64,000 nt of DNA from Crocodylus rhombifer (taxonomy: Eukaryota; Chordata; Crocodylia; Crocodylidae), in the NCBI GenBank assembly GCA_038503035.1, contig JAVSML010024622.1, positions 205,255 through 269,254 on the forward strand, in the 5' to 3' direction. Numbering within the stretch: the stretch's first letter is position 1; each line of letters starts with the position of its first letter. Below, piece by piece: positions 9,006 through 20,755 of the stretch. Under the pieces are notes generated by a model. The model was not told where the DNA came from, made no database searches, and was given only the letters and a program-made list of their open reading frames with translations. A program made the position numbers and the translations under genes.

Positions 9006-10022
9006 GGCCAAAATTCAACAAAGAGCATGTTCACAAGCTACTATGAGGGAAGAGGGGACAGGGATTTACTGTTTTCTCTATCAGGGATGGATAAAACTAA
9101 ACTGTGGTAGCTTAGTCCTGAAAGAAAACACTTTCATCTACTATGAGCTAAGAGCATAGACATAAGCTGTTATGATGGGGCAATGGAAGTAAATCCCTGA
9201 CCTCTTTTAATGTGTAGTAAATGGTCCCATAGTCCCCCGTGGTCCCATAGTCAAAGAAATTCCTCCTGGTGGTTGCCCAGAGTGAGAGAGATGGGGGGCC
9301 TGATTGTTGAAGTGGTGGATTATGCAGAGTTCCAGAATCAGCTCCCAGTGGTTCAACTGGAGCTCCATGTGCTGAATGCAAATTCTACAGCAAGGGCACA
9401 TCCTGATGAGTGTGCACATGTAAGGGCATGTATCTCTCATTGGAGAAATAGCAGTGGCATATAGTTGTCCCACTGCATATTTGTGCCAGTACTCAAAACT
9501 ACTTTGAGGCACTGCAAACCACAAATGTGCGCTTGTCAGGACATGCCTCAAGTGTTCCAGAAGGGCCCCAGAAAACCAAGATATTCCAAATGCAAAACCT
9601 GTCTGACATTAAAAAAAATTGAGCAATGTGGTGCACATAATTCTTTTTCATGCACAAGGATGTACATAAAAAACTGTCTGCAGAGATGAGGTGTATGTAT
9701 TAATACCCCTCTGTAGAAGAGACTGGTGACTCAGGTCTTTTTCCTGTTCTGCCACACTAGGAAGTACAAGCTAGCCCCAACTCCCAAACTGTTTCTAGAG
9801 ATACCATACCACTTAAACATCTGGTGTTTCCAGGAGTACTTACTCTGTAACACTTTGCTGAAAACTGGCAGGAAAAAAATCAGGTTTTTTTAATTGCATT
9901 GAAAGCCAATGATACCTGAAAGTGATGGGCACAACTGACATATAAGTAATATCTTTATAGTCTCTTTACAGTGGATTAAGTTTCAGATGAGGTAGGTTGA
10001 AGTCAGATGGTTAAGTATAGCG

Positions 10023-10189
10023 CTGGCCAACTCGCAGCACAGGTGCTACAAGTGGCATGGTCAGCCTCTGTGTGTGGCTGCATAGAGGCAACTGTGTGCA
10101 GATTGGGCAGGGAAAGGAAATCAGAGTGGCACCTGGGGTGGTGTGTGGCTAACTTGTGGCACACCTGCCAAAAATGTTGGCCTCCACCA
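10023..10189 (+). mobile_element. Short hAT MITE with 8-bp TSD
   Basis: A 167-bp non-autonomous element whose ends CTGGCCAACTCGCAGCAC and TTGGCCTCCACCA are imperfect inverted repeats. It is flanked by GTATAGCG on the left and GTCTAGCG on the right, an 8-bp target duplication with one mismatch, the hallmark of hAT transposition. It has no ORF of its own. Confidence 0.7.
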
Positions 10190-10195
10190 GTCTAG

Positions 10196-10300
10196 CGAGT
10201 AGGGCACTGGATTTTCCACTCTTGTCCTGGCTCTATCACTGATTGCTGTATGACATCAAGGAACCACATAAGTGAAGTTGTTTGCTTCTTTGTCATGTCT
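10196..10300 (+). mobile_element. MIR-like fragment
   Basis: AGTAGGGCACTGGATTTTCC is followed by a CTGGCTCTATCACTGATT segment, the usual 5' core order of MIR-type SINEs. Confidence 0.45.
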
Positions 10301-13040
10301 GTACGGGATATGTCTAAACTACAGTTTAGAGGTGTCTTGACATAAATGGGTTTAAAATTACCTAGCTCAGATACCTTTAAAAATTGTCATAGTATTAGTC
10401 CAGCTGCTCCAGCTAACAACATAAAAATGTTCATTTGTAAAATGGCAAAAAAGAAGTACTTTATGTGACACATCTAGTAAGTGTTTGTCAGGACAGGCAG
10501 TATACCACCAGAGCTTCAATGGCATAGATTTCAGTATGTTATGTACATAGGTACTTATGATTCAAGCTGGACTGATGAAGCTTAAGCTGTCATACCTATA
10601 GTCTTACCATTATATGTGTTAACTAATATTGGACTAGCTCAGGTATGCCTCCATGACCTACTATCAAACTTTTTGGAATAGTGTACTATTATCAGGGGGC
10701 CCATGGGGGCAGGAATGGTCTCTCACTGTCTGTGCAGTGTGGCCTCAATCACTCTTGAAGCCTCCAGGTACTGTCAACTTATACAAAGTAATACAAAGAT
10801 CTCAGAGTGTCTGGTTCCAAAAAAGAGACTTGGGCCCATCCTGCCTGGCCTGAAGAATGCTCCTAGATGTGGTAACTAAAAATTCTTATATGACATTTCT
10901 AAAGCTGCACACACATTTTCCTTTTCTTTTTGCCACCTTTAAAGTAGAATTAAATGGGCTGAAGGAATGCTTTCTGTGCAAAGGCTGGTTGCTGTTATGA
11001 CTGTTCTTGAAAGGTTTACAATGCTCCAGGGAAGTGCCTTCTATACAAGAGCTGGATTTTACTTCCATACTTTTAAAGTTTCACATATGATTTGAAAGTC
11101 AGACTGAAAATCAGTCCTGATCTTATTGAAGTCATTTTGTTACAGTGCTTAAGTACCTTCACAGGGAGAAAATGTCAGATATTAATGAGCTACCTTATTT
11201 AGCACAGAAAGGCGTAACAAGAACTAATGGTTGGAAGATGAAGCTAGACAAATTCAAATGATAAATAAAGCACATCTTTTAACTAGTGAAGTTGTTTCAA
11301 TTTGAGAACTAACTAGCAAGAGAAGTGGGCTTTATCTGTTTCTTGATATCTTCAAATCAGGAGACTTTCTGGAAGATTCACTTTAGTGAAACACAAGTTG
11401 TTGGGTTCAACAGATGGGAAACTGGATAACATGTAATAGTCTGGTGAGGTACAGGTCAGACAAGTGATGCATTAGTCCTTTCTCATCTTTAACTCTTTGA
11501 ATCAGGCTCTTTGATTGCAACAGGGAGTAGGACTGGGACATAGGAGCCTTCTGTTTATTGACTGGCTCTCTTGAACTAGACAGGATTCCTGCATGTGCTT
11601 ATGGCTTCCTTCCTTTCAAGCCTGAGGTAATACAGGGTATTTTAATACTTTACATATTTTTAAAAAGGCTCTTGCAAAATGAATACAGTATATACAAATC
11701 AGCAACTCCAGTATAACCTGCACACTCCTCACACAACCATCATTCATTTAACTGGATATAATTTTGGTGCTGATCCTGAAAGGAACTCAGCACCTCTCAG
11801 GATTAGGTCCAAAGGTCTCAGTCATTTAAGGCTACAGATGGTAGACAGTCTTGCATGGGGTCCCCTATTAAGATCTTACCTTGTATCCTTGTGGCAGAAG
11901 GGGAACCAGCCCTTGCTGGGGGAGAGGAACCTGTCCTTGTTAGCTGCCTGCAACACATCATGTAAACCACAGGAGCATTATAAGATATTATACCCTCATA
12001 ATATAATTTGTTAAAATATCTTCAATTGACTTTTCATTTGAAACAACAAGCAAAAAAATAGTACTTAGACATAAACCTCACAGCAGCTAGGTGGCCACCC
12101 TATTTTCCTCTCACTGTTCTTAATACTTTATATAGTAATGTAGGAGGCCTCCAGGAAACAATGTAATTAGATTAATGTGACCTCTAGTTGAAGGAGCCTG
12201 GAATTTAATCATAACATTTCAGTGGAAATTATTATGGGAAACAGCAGGCAAAATGCATTCAGGTTAATTGGAAGAAAATAGGAAGATACCAGCTACTACT
12301 GCAGGCAGACACTTCAAAACTGAAAAAAAAAATACAGATATGGATTATTTCCTTAGCCTTCAGATTTTGTTCAAAAAGAAGTATTTTGTGGAAGAAACTT
12401 TGAGGCCAACCTGTATTTCTTTTGTCAACAAATCTCTCATAGTAGAAAATGGGAGTGTTAGAGGTGATATATCTTAGTAAACTTGCTGTTTCTCAGTTTT
12501 AGTAAGTCTTTTAATGCTGTCATACATGACATTCTCATAAACAAATTTATGGACTATCATCCAGATCAGTGGGCCTCAAGCAGTTATATTATTGCTTACC
12601 CCTAGGACGCTATGGCAGATAATATTTTGTGTCACTCCAACCACTCAGTAATGTCTCCAACAAATTAAGAGATGTTGTAAAATTGTTGGGTTTTTTGTTT
12701 GGTTTTGTCTTTATTTTCTTTTACTTATATTTCTTTCCCTTGTTTTGCTTTGCCATTCCTTCGTCTTGTATACTCTCTAGAACACTGATTCTCAGCCTTT
12801 TAGACTGAAAATGCCAGGTCTTAGCTTTTGCTTCCTTTGGGCTGTGGAAAAATAATAGAGCCATAGACCCTGGTTAAATATCACTTCTCTAGACATTCAC
12901 TATGTACCTGCAGAGGTATGCATACCCTAACTTGAAAGAGATTGATTTAGAAGCAGTTTCTGTAAGGTGGGTGCACTGAAAAATGGCTCCCAAAATATAG
13001 TCATCATAAAGTACAACTGAACTCAGAAGACATTCAAATG
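10301..13040. other. Anonymous intergenic sequence
   Basis: AT-rich unique-looking sequence. Frames at 10653-10853, 11679-12014 and 12268-12477 have no recognisable domain, no splice context and no paralogue. I see no gene. Confidence 0.5.
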
Positions 13041-13230
13041 GAGACTTTATCAGTTTGTTCTAGTAAATATTTTCATTGACTACTTGGATGTTGGAATAAA
13101 GAGTGCACTCATAATATCTGGAGATGACACCAGGCTAAGGGGGCTTACAAGTGCTTTGGAGAACAGAATCAGAATTCAAAGTAATCTTGATCATTTGGAC
13201 AGATAATCCAAAATCTAGAAGTTGAAGGGT
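13040..13230 (+). mobile_element. CR1 LINE fragment (RT domain relic)
   Basis: Conceptual translation gives a decayed form of the CR1 region around the catalytic DD motif (DVGIKSALI, then GDDTRL, then a region matching LQxDLDxL). Frameshifts and stops are present. Confidence 0.55.
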
Positions 13231-13388
13231 ATAGACAGAGTTAACAATTATATTAATACGGAATGGCACCAGCATGAGCTGTTACTCTGTAACTGTCACT
13301 TCTGCAGGCTGCTGTAGCAATTCAGGTGTAGCATATTTGTTGCAACTTTAATTGTTTTATTCAGGTTATAGTTAAAGTAATTGACCTA

Positions 13389-14073
13389 TAGGCAGTCCTC
13401 GACTTAACGGCTTTTCAAGTTACAATGAACTGCACTTACGACCTTTATAAACTGAAACCCTGTTTTGAGGTTCCGATGCAGGTTTCCACTTTATGATGCT
13501 GGATACAGCTGTGTCCAGCTGGTAAGTCTGTTGTGGTGGAAGGGGAGGAGGGAGGAGAGAGGCATGGGGGGGGCAGATCAATGCCTCTGCAGGGAGGGAG
13601 GGGCAGGGGCTGGGGCAAGCGCTGCCCAGTGGGGGCAGAGGGGACAGGGCGTAGCATGGATGATTCGTGCCTCGAGTCGGGGAGCACTTGCCCCCCCAGT
13701 GGCCATTCATTGACTGGGAGAGGGGCCCCCGCAGCCAATCCCACCAACCTGCAAGTGGCAGCGGGACACCACTGACATTTCTGAGAGAGCGCTGTCACTT
13801 CCAGGTGAGCCCCCACACCCTGGCTGGTGTTCTCGGGCACACACCAGTGCTCTGGGAACACTGGCTGACAAGGGGTGCACCTACGCATCTCCACTGGGGC
13901 ATGGGATGGAGCCGCAGCTCATTCAGGAGTCGTGGGGAGGGGGAGCAGCTCCTGCTGCTGCACGCCCCATTTATAACATTGTTCCTATGGGAAGATTGGT
14001 TCTGAGTTACGATGTTTCAGCTTAAGACACGGTTTTCAGGACCCAATTGTGTCATAAGTCTGAGGACTGCCTG
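13389..14073. mobile_element. Tigger-like (TcMar) non-autonomous DNA transposon
   Basis: A 685-bp element bounded by TA dinucleotides (13387-13388 and 14074-14075). Its inverted ends are TAGGCAGTCCTCGACTTA on the left and, as the reverse complement of the right end, CAGGCAGTCCTCAGACTTA. A TA target duplication and ends of this kind are typical of the pogo/Tigger branch. The interior is GC-rich with no transposase. The frames on both strands within it are not genes. Confidence 0.75.
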
Positions 14074-14089
14074 TACTTCTATTCATGGA

Positions 14090-14740
14090 GGGATCCAGGA
14101 TTTTGTAAAGAGAGCACCAAACAGTGCTGCTGCAGAGGTGCATACACTCCCTGTTCCCAGCTTCTCTCCGTCTGTGCCCCCCCTCCACCAGGACAGGCAG
14201 GCTTGCAGAAGCAGCAGCCAGAAACTTTTTTTAAGTCCCTGAATTAAGTAGCACTCTCCCTCCTTTCCCCACTCTTGCCCCTTCCAATCAATGTTCAGTG
14301 GCACATACCCTCCCCTTCCATTTGCCCCCTCCCTGCGCGCCCAATGGTGCTGCTGTTTCCATCTGCTTCAGGGGTAGGGGGACCTCCAGAGCCACACCTA
14401 CCCTCCTCCAGCAGGGCTGTCCAAGGAGCCAGGTTCAGCTGGGGGCAGCACCAGTGATGGATAGGCTGCCCTGTTGCTTTGCCTTTTCCCCAGCTGGCAG
14501 GGAACACCTAAGGGAAAATCAGGCAGAGAAGTGGGATCCACCTGCTGTCACTGTCCTGGGCTTAGCCCAGCTTCCAGTAAAGACCAGCTGGAGCTCCCTG
14601 CCCCCCAGGCAACCAGGAACAGTAGTAGTAGCGGGCAGGCAATAGGGAAAGGATGTTGGGAAGGAAGAGAGTGTGCTGCTGAGCATGGAGGGAAAGAGAG
14701 AGAGGGGAGTCTTATTTGATTTGGGGACTTTAAAAGTCCC
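14090..14740. other. GC-rich sequence, possible further DNA-transposon relic
   Basis: It starts near GGGATCCAGGATTTTGTAAA, which resembles the terminus of another hAT-type family. I found no right terminus or duplication. No gene. Confidence 0.3.
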
Positions 14741-15943
14741 CAGTTGATGTTCCCACAAAACGGTCTGAAATGAAAACTAGAATTCTGTGAACATATAGTA
14801 AGATGAGTCTTTGGAGAAGGTTACTCTCTATAGCTTGATGCATCATCTGCAGAAAAGTGCAGACATTCACTTGAGCAATTACTTTCAGATCTATAGCAGA
14901 ACTTACACCATTCATAAAGTGGAGGACAGTTATGAATGTCATCGATTGGTGTAAAGCAAAATGCTAGGGCTATTTAAAATTTGGTGTAAGTGAGGCCTCA
15001 AGTGAGCTACTAGAGAGAGTATAAAGCTGAGCAACAAGGACAAAGCTTTTGAAATCATGACCTGCAAGAAAAGATTGTTGAAAAAGCTGGCTTTCTTTTT
15101 ATGTCTAGAAAAAAGAAGGGGGCAGTGCAGATCAGCAGTCTTCCAAATTGTACAAAGTTGCAAGGAGTATTGTAATCTATTATCTTCTGTATCCACCAAG
15201 TGAAGGACAAGAATAAATTAGTTTAATTTGCAATAAAGGTGATTTAGGTTTGGATAGCTGAATAAAAATTTCCAGCCGTTGGGGTGGTGAAACACTACAG
15301 CAGGCTATTAAGGATGTTGTGGACTCTTTTTCACTGGAGGTTTCAAAAAGCAAATCAGAAAAGCTTCCCTTGGAGCTGGTCTAAGGTTGCTTTACACAGG
15401 GGATTCTAGATGATCATTTGAGCTGTTTGCAGACATTAAAAAAAACAAACAAACAAAAACCCCCCATTCTTTACCCGAAACAGTAGCATGTTACTTTGAC
15501 CCAGTTCTACAGCATCTGTATAGATAGGGTGCTTCAGTGATGCTTTTTGGCACTTTTAGCTGGTAGATAAAAGCGCTCAAAAAGCCCCACTAAAGCACCC
15601 GGTCTTCACAGACATTGGGTGAGTTGGGCCCAACTAATGTGCTGCCTCTTCTGGGTATTTGCAGAACATGGTGTGAGAACTAACTAAGTTTAAAGTAAAG
15701 CACTGTTTTGTTTTGTTTCATTTTGGGTTTTTTTGTCTGCAAGCAACTTTGATGTTTTTGTAGCCCAGTGTTTCTGTGGGTTGGGTCCAATATCCTCGAA
15801 TCCATCTCTTGCACACCCCTAGTTAGTGGGGTATTAATTTGGGGATTGCTTACCTTAGATAAAAACTTAAGGAAACTGCATGGTGACAGTACAGGCTTGT
15901 CAGTGTGGGAGTTTGGTATCTAAGAAAACACTATACTCTAGAG

Positions 15944-16130
15944 CAGGGGTGGGCAAAATGCAGCCCGTTGGCCAGGTGCAGCCTGCCAGGCCATTCTATC
16001 TGGCCCACAGGGCCCCTAAAAAAATTAGAAAATTAATATTTATCTGCCCCTGGCTGCCTGTCATGTGGCCCTTGATGGCTTGCCAAAACTCAGTAAGCAG
16101 TCCTCTGCCCGAAATAATTGCCCTTACCTG
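15944..16130 (+). mobile_element. hAT MITE (CAGGGGTGGGCAAA family) with TSD
   Basis: A 187-bp element. The left end is CAGGGGTGGGCAAA and the right end is ATTGCCCTTACCTG, whose reverse complement is CAGGTAAGGGCAAT. It is flanked by CTCTAGAG and CTCTTAGAG, an 8-bp duplication with a one-base insertion. The internal ATTTATCTGCCC and CCCTTGATGGCTTGCC segments are shared with 20440-20595 and 61306-61876. Confidence 0.85.
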
Positions 16131-16369
16131 CTCTTAGAGTTTTGCTGGAAACATCTACTGTGTGGTTGCAGTGTGCCCCTGACCACCACTCATGTACTTC
16201 AAACTCAGAAATACATCAGTGAACATACTCTAGGTGTATCCCCAGTGGCTGCTCTTAAGCAATCTGGAAACCAAAGTCTCAAGCATGGTGGCAGAGGGAT
16301 CTCAGAGCAGCTTCACCAAGTTTGGAGCATAGGAGTGGGATGTGTCCAGGGTGGGACATGCTGCTGCTG

Positions 16370-18600
16370 AAGTGTAAACTTGCCCTCTGTGATTAGCTAG
16401 CTTACTAAAGAATCCCCAAAACTGAACACAGTACTGCAGATGTGGCCTCGCCAGTGCCAAATAGAGGGGAAGAATCACTTCCCTTGATCTGCTGGCAACA
16501 CTCCTACCAATGCAGCTCAGTATGCTGTTAGCCTTCTTTGGAACAAGAGCACACTGCTGGCGCATAATTCAGCTTATTGTCCACTGTAACCCCCAGATCC
16601 TTTTCTGCAAAGCTGCTGCTTAGCCAGCGAGTCCCCAGCCTGTACCAGTGGATGGGGTTGTTCTGTCCTAAGTACAGGACTTTGCATTTGTCCTTATTGA
16701 ACCTCATGAGATTTTTGTTTTTTGGTCCAATTCTCCAAGTTGTTGAGGTCTCTCTGAATCCTAGCCGTACCCTCCATCTGTTCCCCCACCAGCTTGGTGT
16801 CATTGCAAGTTTGCTGAGGGTGTACTCCTTCCCATTTTTCAGGTCGTTAACAAAGATATTCAACAAAACCACCCCAAGGACCAACTCCTAGGACACTACA
16901 TTTGATACGGGCTGCCAACTAGACATCAAGCTATTGATTACTACTCCTTAAGCCTGACAATCCAGCCAGTTTCCTATTCATCTTACAATCCATTCCTCCA
17001 ACCTAGACTTTTTTTAGCTTGCTTACAAGAATATTGTGGGAAACTGTTTCAAAACCTTGCTGAAGTCAAGCTATATTATGTCCACCTCTTTCCCCGCATT
17101 CACAGATCCAGTCCTCTCATCATAGAAGGCAATCAGGTTGGTCAAGTATGACTTGCCCTTGGCAAATCCATGCCGACTGTTCCTAATCACCTTCTTCTCC
17201 TCCAAGTGCTTAGAAATGGATTCTTTGAAGACCTGCTCCATGATTTTTCCAGGGACTGAGGTGAGACTGACTGGTCTGTAGTTTTCCGGATTCTCCTTCT
17301 TCCCTTTCTTAAAGATGAGCACAATACTTGCCCTTTTCTAATCATCCAGGACCTCTCCCAACTGTCATGAGTTTTCAAAGATAATAACCAGCAGTTCTAT
17401 AATCACATCAGCCAACTCCCCCTGCACCCTCTGCTTGTACACAACTTTTCTAAATAGTCCCTAACCTGTTCTTTCTTACTGTTGGATGCTCACTTTCTTC
17501 CTAAACTCTGCTGCCAGGTGCAGTAGTCCAGGAGCTGACCTTGCCTATGATGACTGAGGTAAAAAAGGGTATTGTATACTTCAACCATTTTCATGTCATC
17601 TGTCACTAGGTTGCCTCCCCCATTCAGTGAAGGGACCCACACTTTCCCTGATCTTTCTTTTGTTGCTGACATACTTATAGAAACCCTTCTTGTTACCCTT
17701 CATGTCCCTTGCTAGCTGTAACTCCAGCTGTGCTTTGCGTTTCCTGATTTCTTCTCTGCATGGCCAAGCAATACTCTTATACTCCTCCCTTGTTGTTTGC
17801 CCAAGCTTCCACGTGTAAGATTCCTTTTTGTGTTTTAGCTCACTGAAGAATTCCCTGCTAATCCAAGCTGGTCTTCTACCATACTTGGTAGGCTTCCTGT
17901 GCATTGGGATGGTTTGTTCCCTAGAGACTTTCAAAAGACCTCTCTGCAGTTTCATACTGGAGCTCTGAATAATCATACAGCTCTTTTACACAAAGCATAC
18001 CTTCTCCTCCTCTTCTCCCCTGCCTGTGCTTCCTGAACAGTTTATACCCATCCATGACAGTGCTCCAGTCATGCAACCTATCCCACTAAGTCTGTTATTT
18101 CAATCACATCATAATCCTGTGACTGTGTGAGGACTTGCAGTTCTTTCTGCTCGTTTCCCAGGCTCTGCGTATTCATGTACAAACACCTGAGGTAACTAGC
18201 CAATTGACCTATTTTCTCAGGAAGGATGGGAAGTCCTTCTCTGTTGCCCCCTCCTGCTTGTGCTTCCTCTAAACCACTTGCTTCCCTACTCACCTCAGGG
18301 CTTTGGTCTCCATTCTCTCACGAACATAGTTTAAACCCCTGCTCACTAGATTAGCGAGCCTGTTTGCGAAGATGCTCTTCCCTCTCTTTGTCAGATGGTC
18401 CTATCTCTTCCTGATAATCCTCCTTGGAACAACATCCCATGGTCAAAGAAGCCAAAGGCCTGCTGGTGATACCATCTGCACAGCCATTCATTGACCTGTA
18501 GGACATGTCCATTCCTGTCTGAGCCCTTCCTCTTGACCAGAACAATTGAGGAGAACACCACCTGAGCCCCTGAGCCCATCAAGGGGTGTACCCCTTGCTT
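16370..18600 (-). mobile_element. Decayed CR1 LINE (ORF1 end plus ORF2)
   Basis: Reading from 18600 downward on the minus strand, conserved CR1 segments occur in order. First comes the C-terminal part of the ORF1 esterase-like domain (VNEWLCRWYHQQAFGFFDHG). Next is the N-terminus of the ORF2 endonuclease (LRCLYMNTQSLGNEQKELQV). Then come the linker region (RRPAWISREFF, KGFYKYVSNKRK), RT motifs (NYRPVSLTSVPGKIMEQV, SRHGFAKGKS) and the C-terminal region ([20 protein letters not shown]). Frameshifts and stops interrupt every segment, and most of the endonuclease is deleted near 18000. The 3' end is missing. It is an old, dead copy. Confidence 0.9.
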
Positions 18601-20439
18601 CAGGTAGGAGTTTATTCCTTTTTAATAGATCTCACTCTGAGAATTGGTTTTGGATAGCCAGCCAACATTTCTCCTTGGTCAAGATGATTCCATTACACCC
18701 AGCAATATCCCCATGAACTAGAGAATGATGCTGGATATAGTCCCTTTTAAGAGCCCCGTCATATACTTTTCCATCATGAAGCAGAATAGGCATTTAAGCA
18801 AAAGGTGGGCAAGAGGGTAGGACACCTCTGAAGTTCAAATGTGTTGGTACAGCACAGTTTATCCAGGATGGAAGAAAGTAAAAAATCCACGAGAGCGTCT
18901 GGAAATAAATGCACTAGAAAATGCCCTCACACAAGTCCAATAACTCTAGCTAAAATGACATAACAGTGTGTGCTTAGCTGCAAGATCTGTTAACTAGCTC
19001 ATTTAATTTACAAGCTGCATTAGGTCTAATAAATACAAAACCCTGCTGGTCCCAAAGGAAGCATCCACACTGCATAAGCCTGAAGAAGAGTGCGGCCTAG
19101 TTTGAGTTCCCCAAGGCATTAAGCTAACTTCCTAATGCTTGTGAGCACAAAGTCCCTTGTTGGTTGACCTCACTAGGATTTGTAATTTAATTTTTTAAGT
19201 CCTCTGACTTGTCCTCTAGGATCAGTGAATTCTGAACTCCTACAAGTTCATGAAGTTAATGTATTTTCTGCTAAGGCTTATTATTATATTGATTAATCGT
19301 GCTTTATAGTTTACAGACAAGGCTATTTTAACAACCAGAAGTTAGGATGTCAGCTTCCAAGTCATTTCAAAATGGCACCTGAAACATATATTTCCAATAA
19401 AGCCTTCACTGTTCACCACCAAGGAGGGAAAATTCTGTACCTCACCCTTCCTGAGTGGAGGGGCTAGCCACCAGCCAGTACATAACTAACGAGCTTACTT
19501 TGCAGGACAATTGGCAAGATTCAGGATGATTGGCAATACACCAGTATTCTGTACTTCCCATCTATCAGGGTGGGCTTGATGGCAGCTCAAGGAATAGAGT
19601 TATAACTCTGCAGAACCAGTTCTCTCTCCTGCATAAGGGCACACAGGAACCAAAGGGTCACTGAAGCCTTTTAATTCCCTACTCTGCCTGCAGCCCTAAG
19701 CTCCATGTTGCGGGATGGAGGTGACTATTAATCTCTATCTATACTCTACATCCTTATGTAACAAGAGCTACTATTTCACAAAATCCATAGTGAATAGTCT
19801 GTTGATTTGGGTTTCATACTATGATCAGAATCCCCAGCTGTTACTGGGGATTTAAATCTCTTTCACTAGCAGAATGAAGGAGATGTCCTTTAGTTCCTGT
19901 GATCCAACTGCTACATGTCTAGGATGTTCCTGGCTGTATGGTAGTATATAGTAGTCAATCTAATAGTATTTAGTAGACAGAACCACTATTAAATTTACTC
20001 ACTAGCAGGGAGGTATTGCTGAAATAACTTCTCCGTTGAAATCCCTACGTGGCTTCTTATTAGGGACATAACCAGGGTCTTTTTATGCAAGATGTTTTTC
20101 ACAAAGTTTCTATTCAGTGCACCAGGGGAACAGAAAGAGCTTAAGTATTTTATAATACAGGGGAAAAAAGAAGATTTAACACAAAAAAAGATCTTCATGG
20201 AGACTTCCTATAAGGAAACTACAGAAATTGCTCAGCACCCACAACTGAAAGCTACATGTACCCTATATTTCTGAAAAAAACAGGGCTTTTTTTTATTTAA
20301 ATGCTGAAGGATAAGTTGAGGTTCTTCACGTACATTATTGGTACTGCAGTGATGAGTAGAGGCCCACTGTGCTGGCATTCCATAAACACATAGTACATGG
20401 TTCTTACCCATAAGAGCTGATTATGTGAATAGACTAGGC
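18601..20439. other. Anonymous intergenic sequence
   Basis: No gene, RNA or clear repeat terminus is seen. Short frames near 19995-20274 have no recognisable product. Confidence 0.5.
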
Positions 20440-20595
20440 CAGGAGTGGGCAAAATGCGCCCCGGGGGCTGGATGCGGCCCACTAAAAAATTTAGAAAATT
20501 TAATATTTATCTGCCCTGGGCTGCGTTCTGCGGCCCTTGATGGCTCGCCGAAACTCAGTAAGCGGCCCTCTGCCCAAAATAATTGCCTGTCCCTG
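20440..20595 (+). mobile_element. hAT MITE with perfect 8-bp TSD
   Basis: A 156-bp element starting CAGGAGTGGGCAAAATG and ending TTGCCTGTCCCTG. The flanks at 20432-20439 and 20596-20603 are both GACTAGGC, a perfect 8-bp target duplication. It shares its interior with 15944-16130 and 61306-61876. It is among the younger insertions in the window. Confidence 0.92.
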
Positions 20596-20603
20596 GACTA
20601 GGC

Positions 20604-20755
20604 AGACACATGGTGGGTGAGGAAACGGTATCAAAGAGAGATGAGTGAGTTTTCCAAGGTCACACAACACGTCAGCAGCAGAACCAGGAATGGAGCACAG
20701 CTCTCCTGAGTCCCAGTCCACTGCTCCATCCATTAAATCATTCTTCTTCTCAGAG
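20604..20755 (-). mobile_element. MIR-like CORE-SINE
   Basis: The plus strand carries AAGGTCACACAACACGTCAG, then CAGAACCAGGAATGGAGC, then CTCCTGAGTCCCAGTCCACT. This is the reverse complement of the classic MIR order. It abuts the hAT MITE at 20440-20595. Confidence 0.75.

Noticed and set aside
9148..9689. Frames of 77-114 codons on both strands
   Set aside because: No recognised domain, no consistent frame preference and no clear repeat homology. I could not support a gene.
16577..16891. Plus-strand frame of 104 codons
   Set aside because: It is antisense to the decayed CR1 ORF2, whose own conserved motifs lie on the minus strand.
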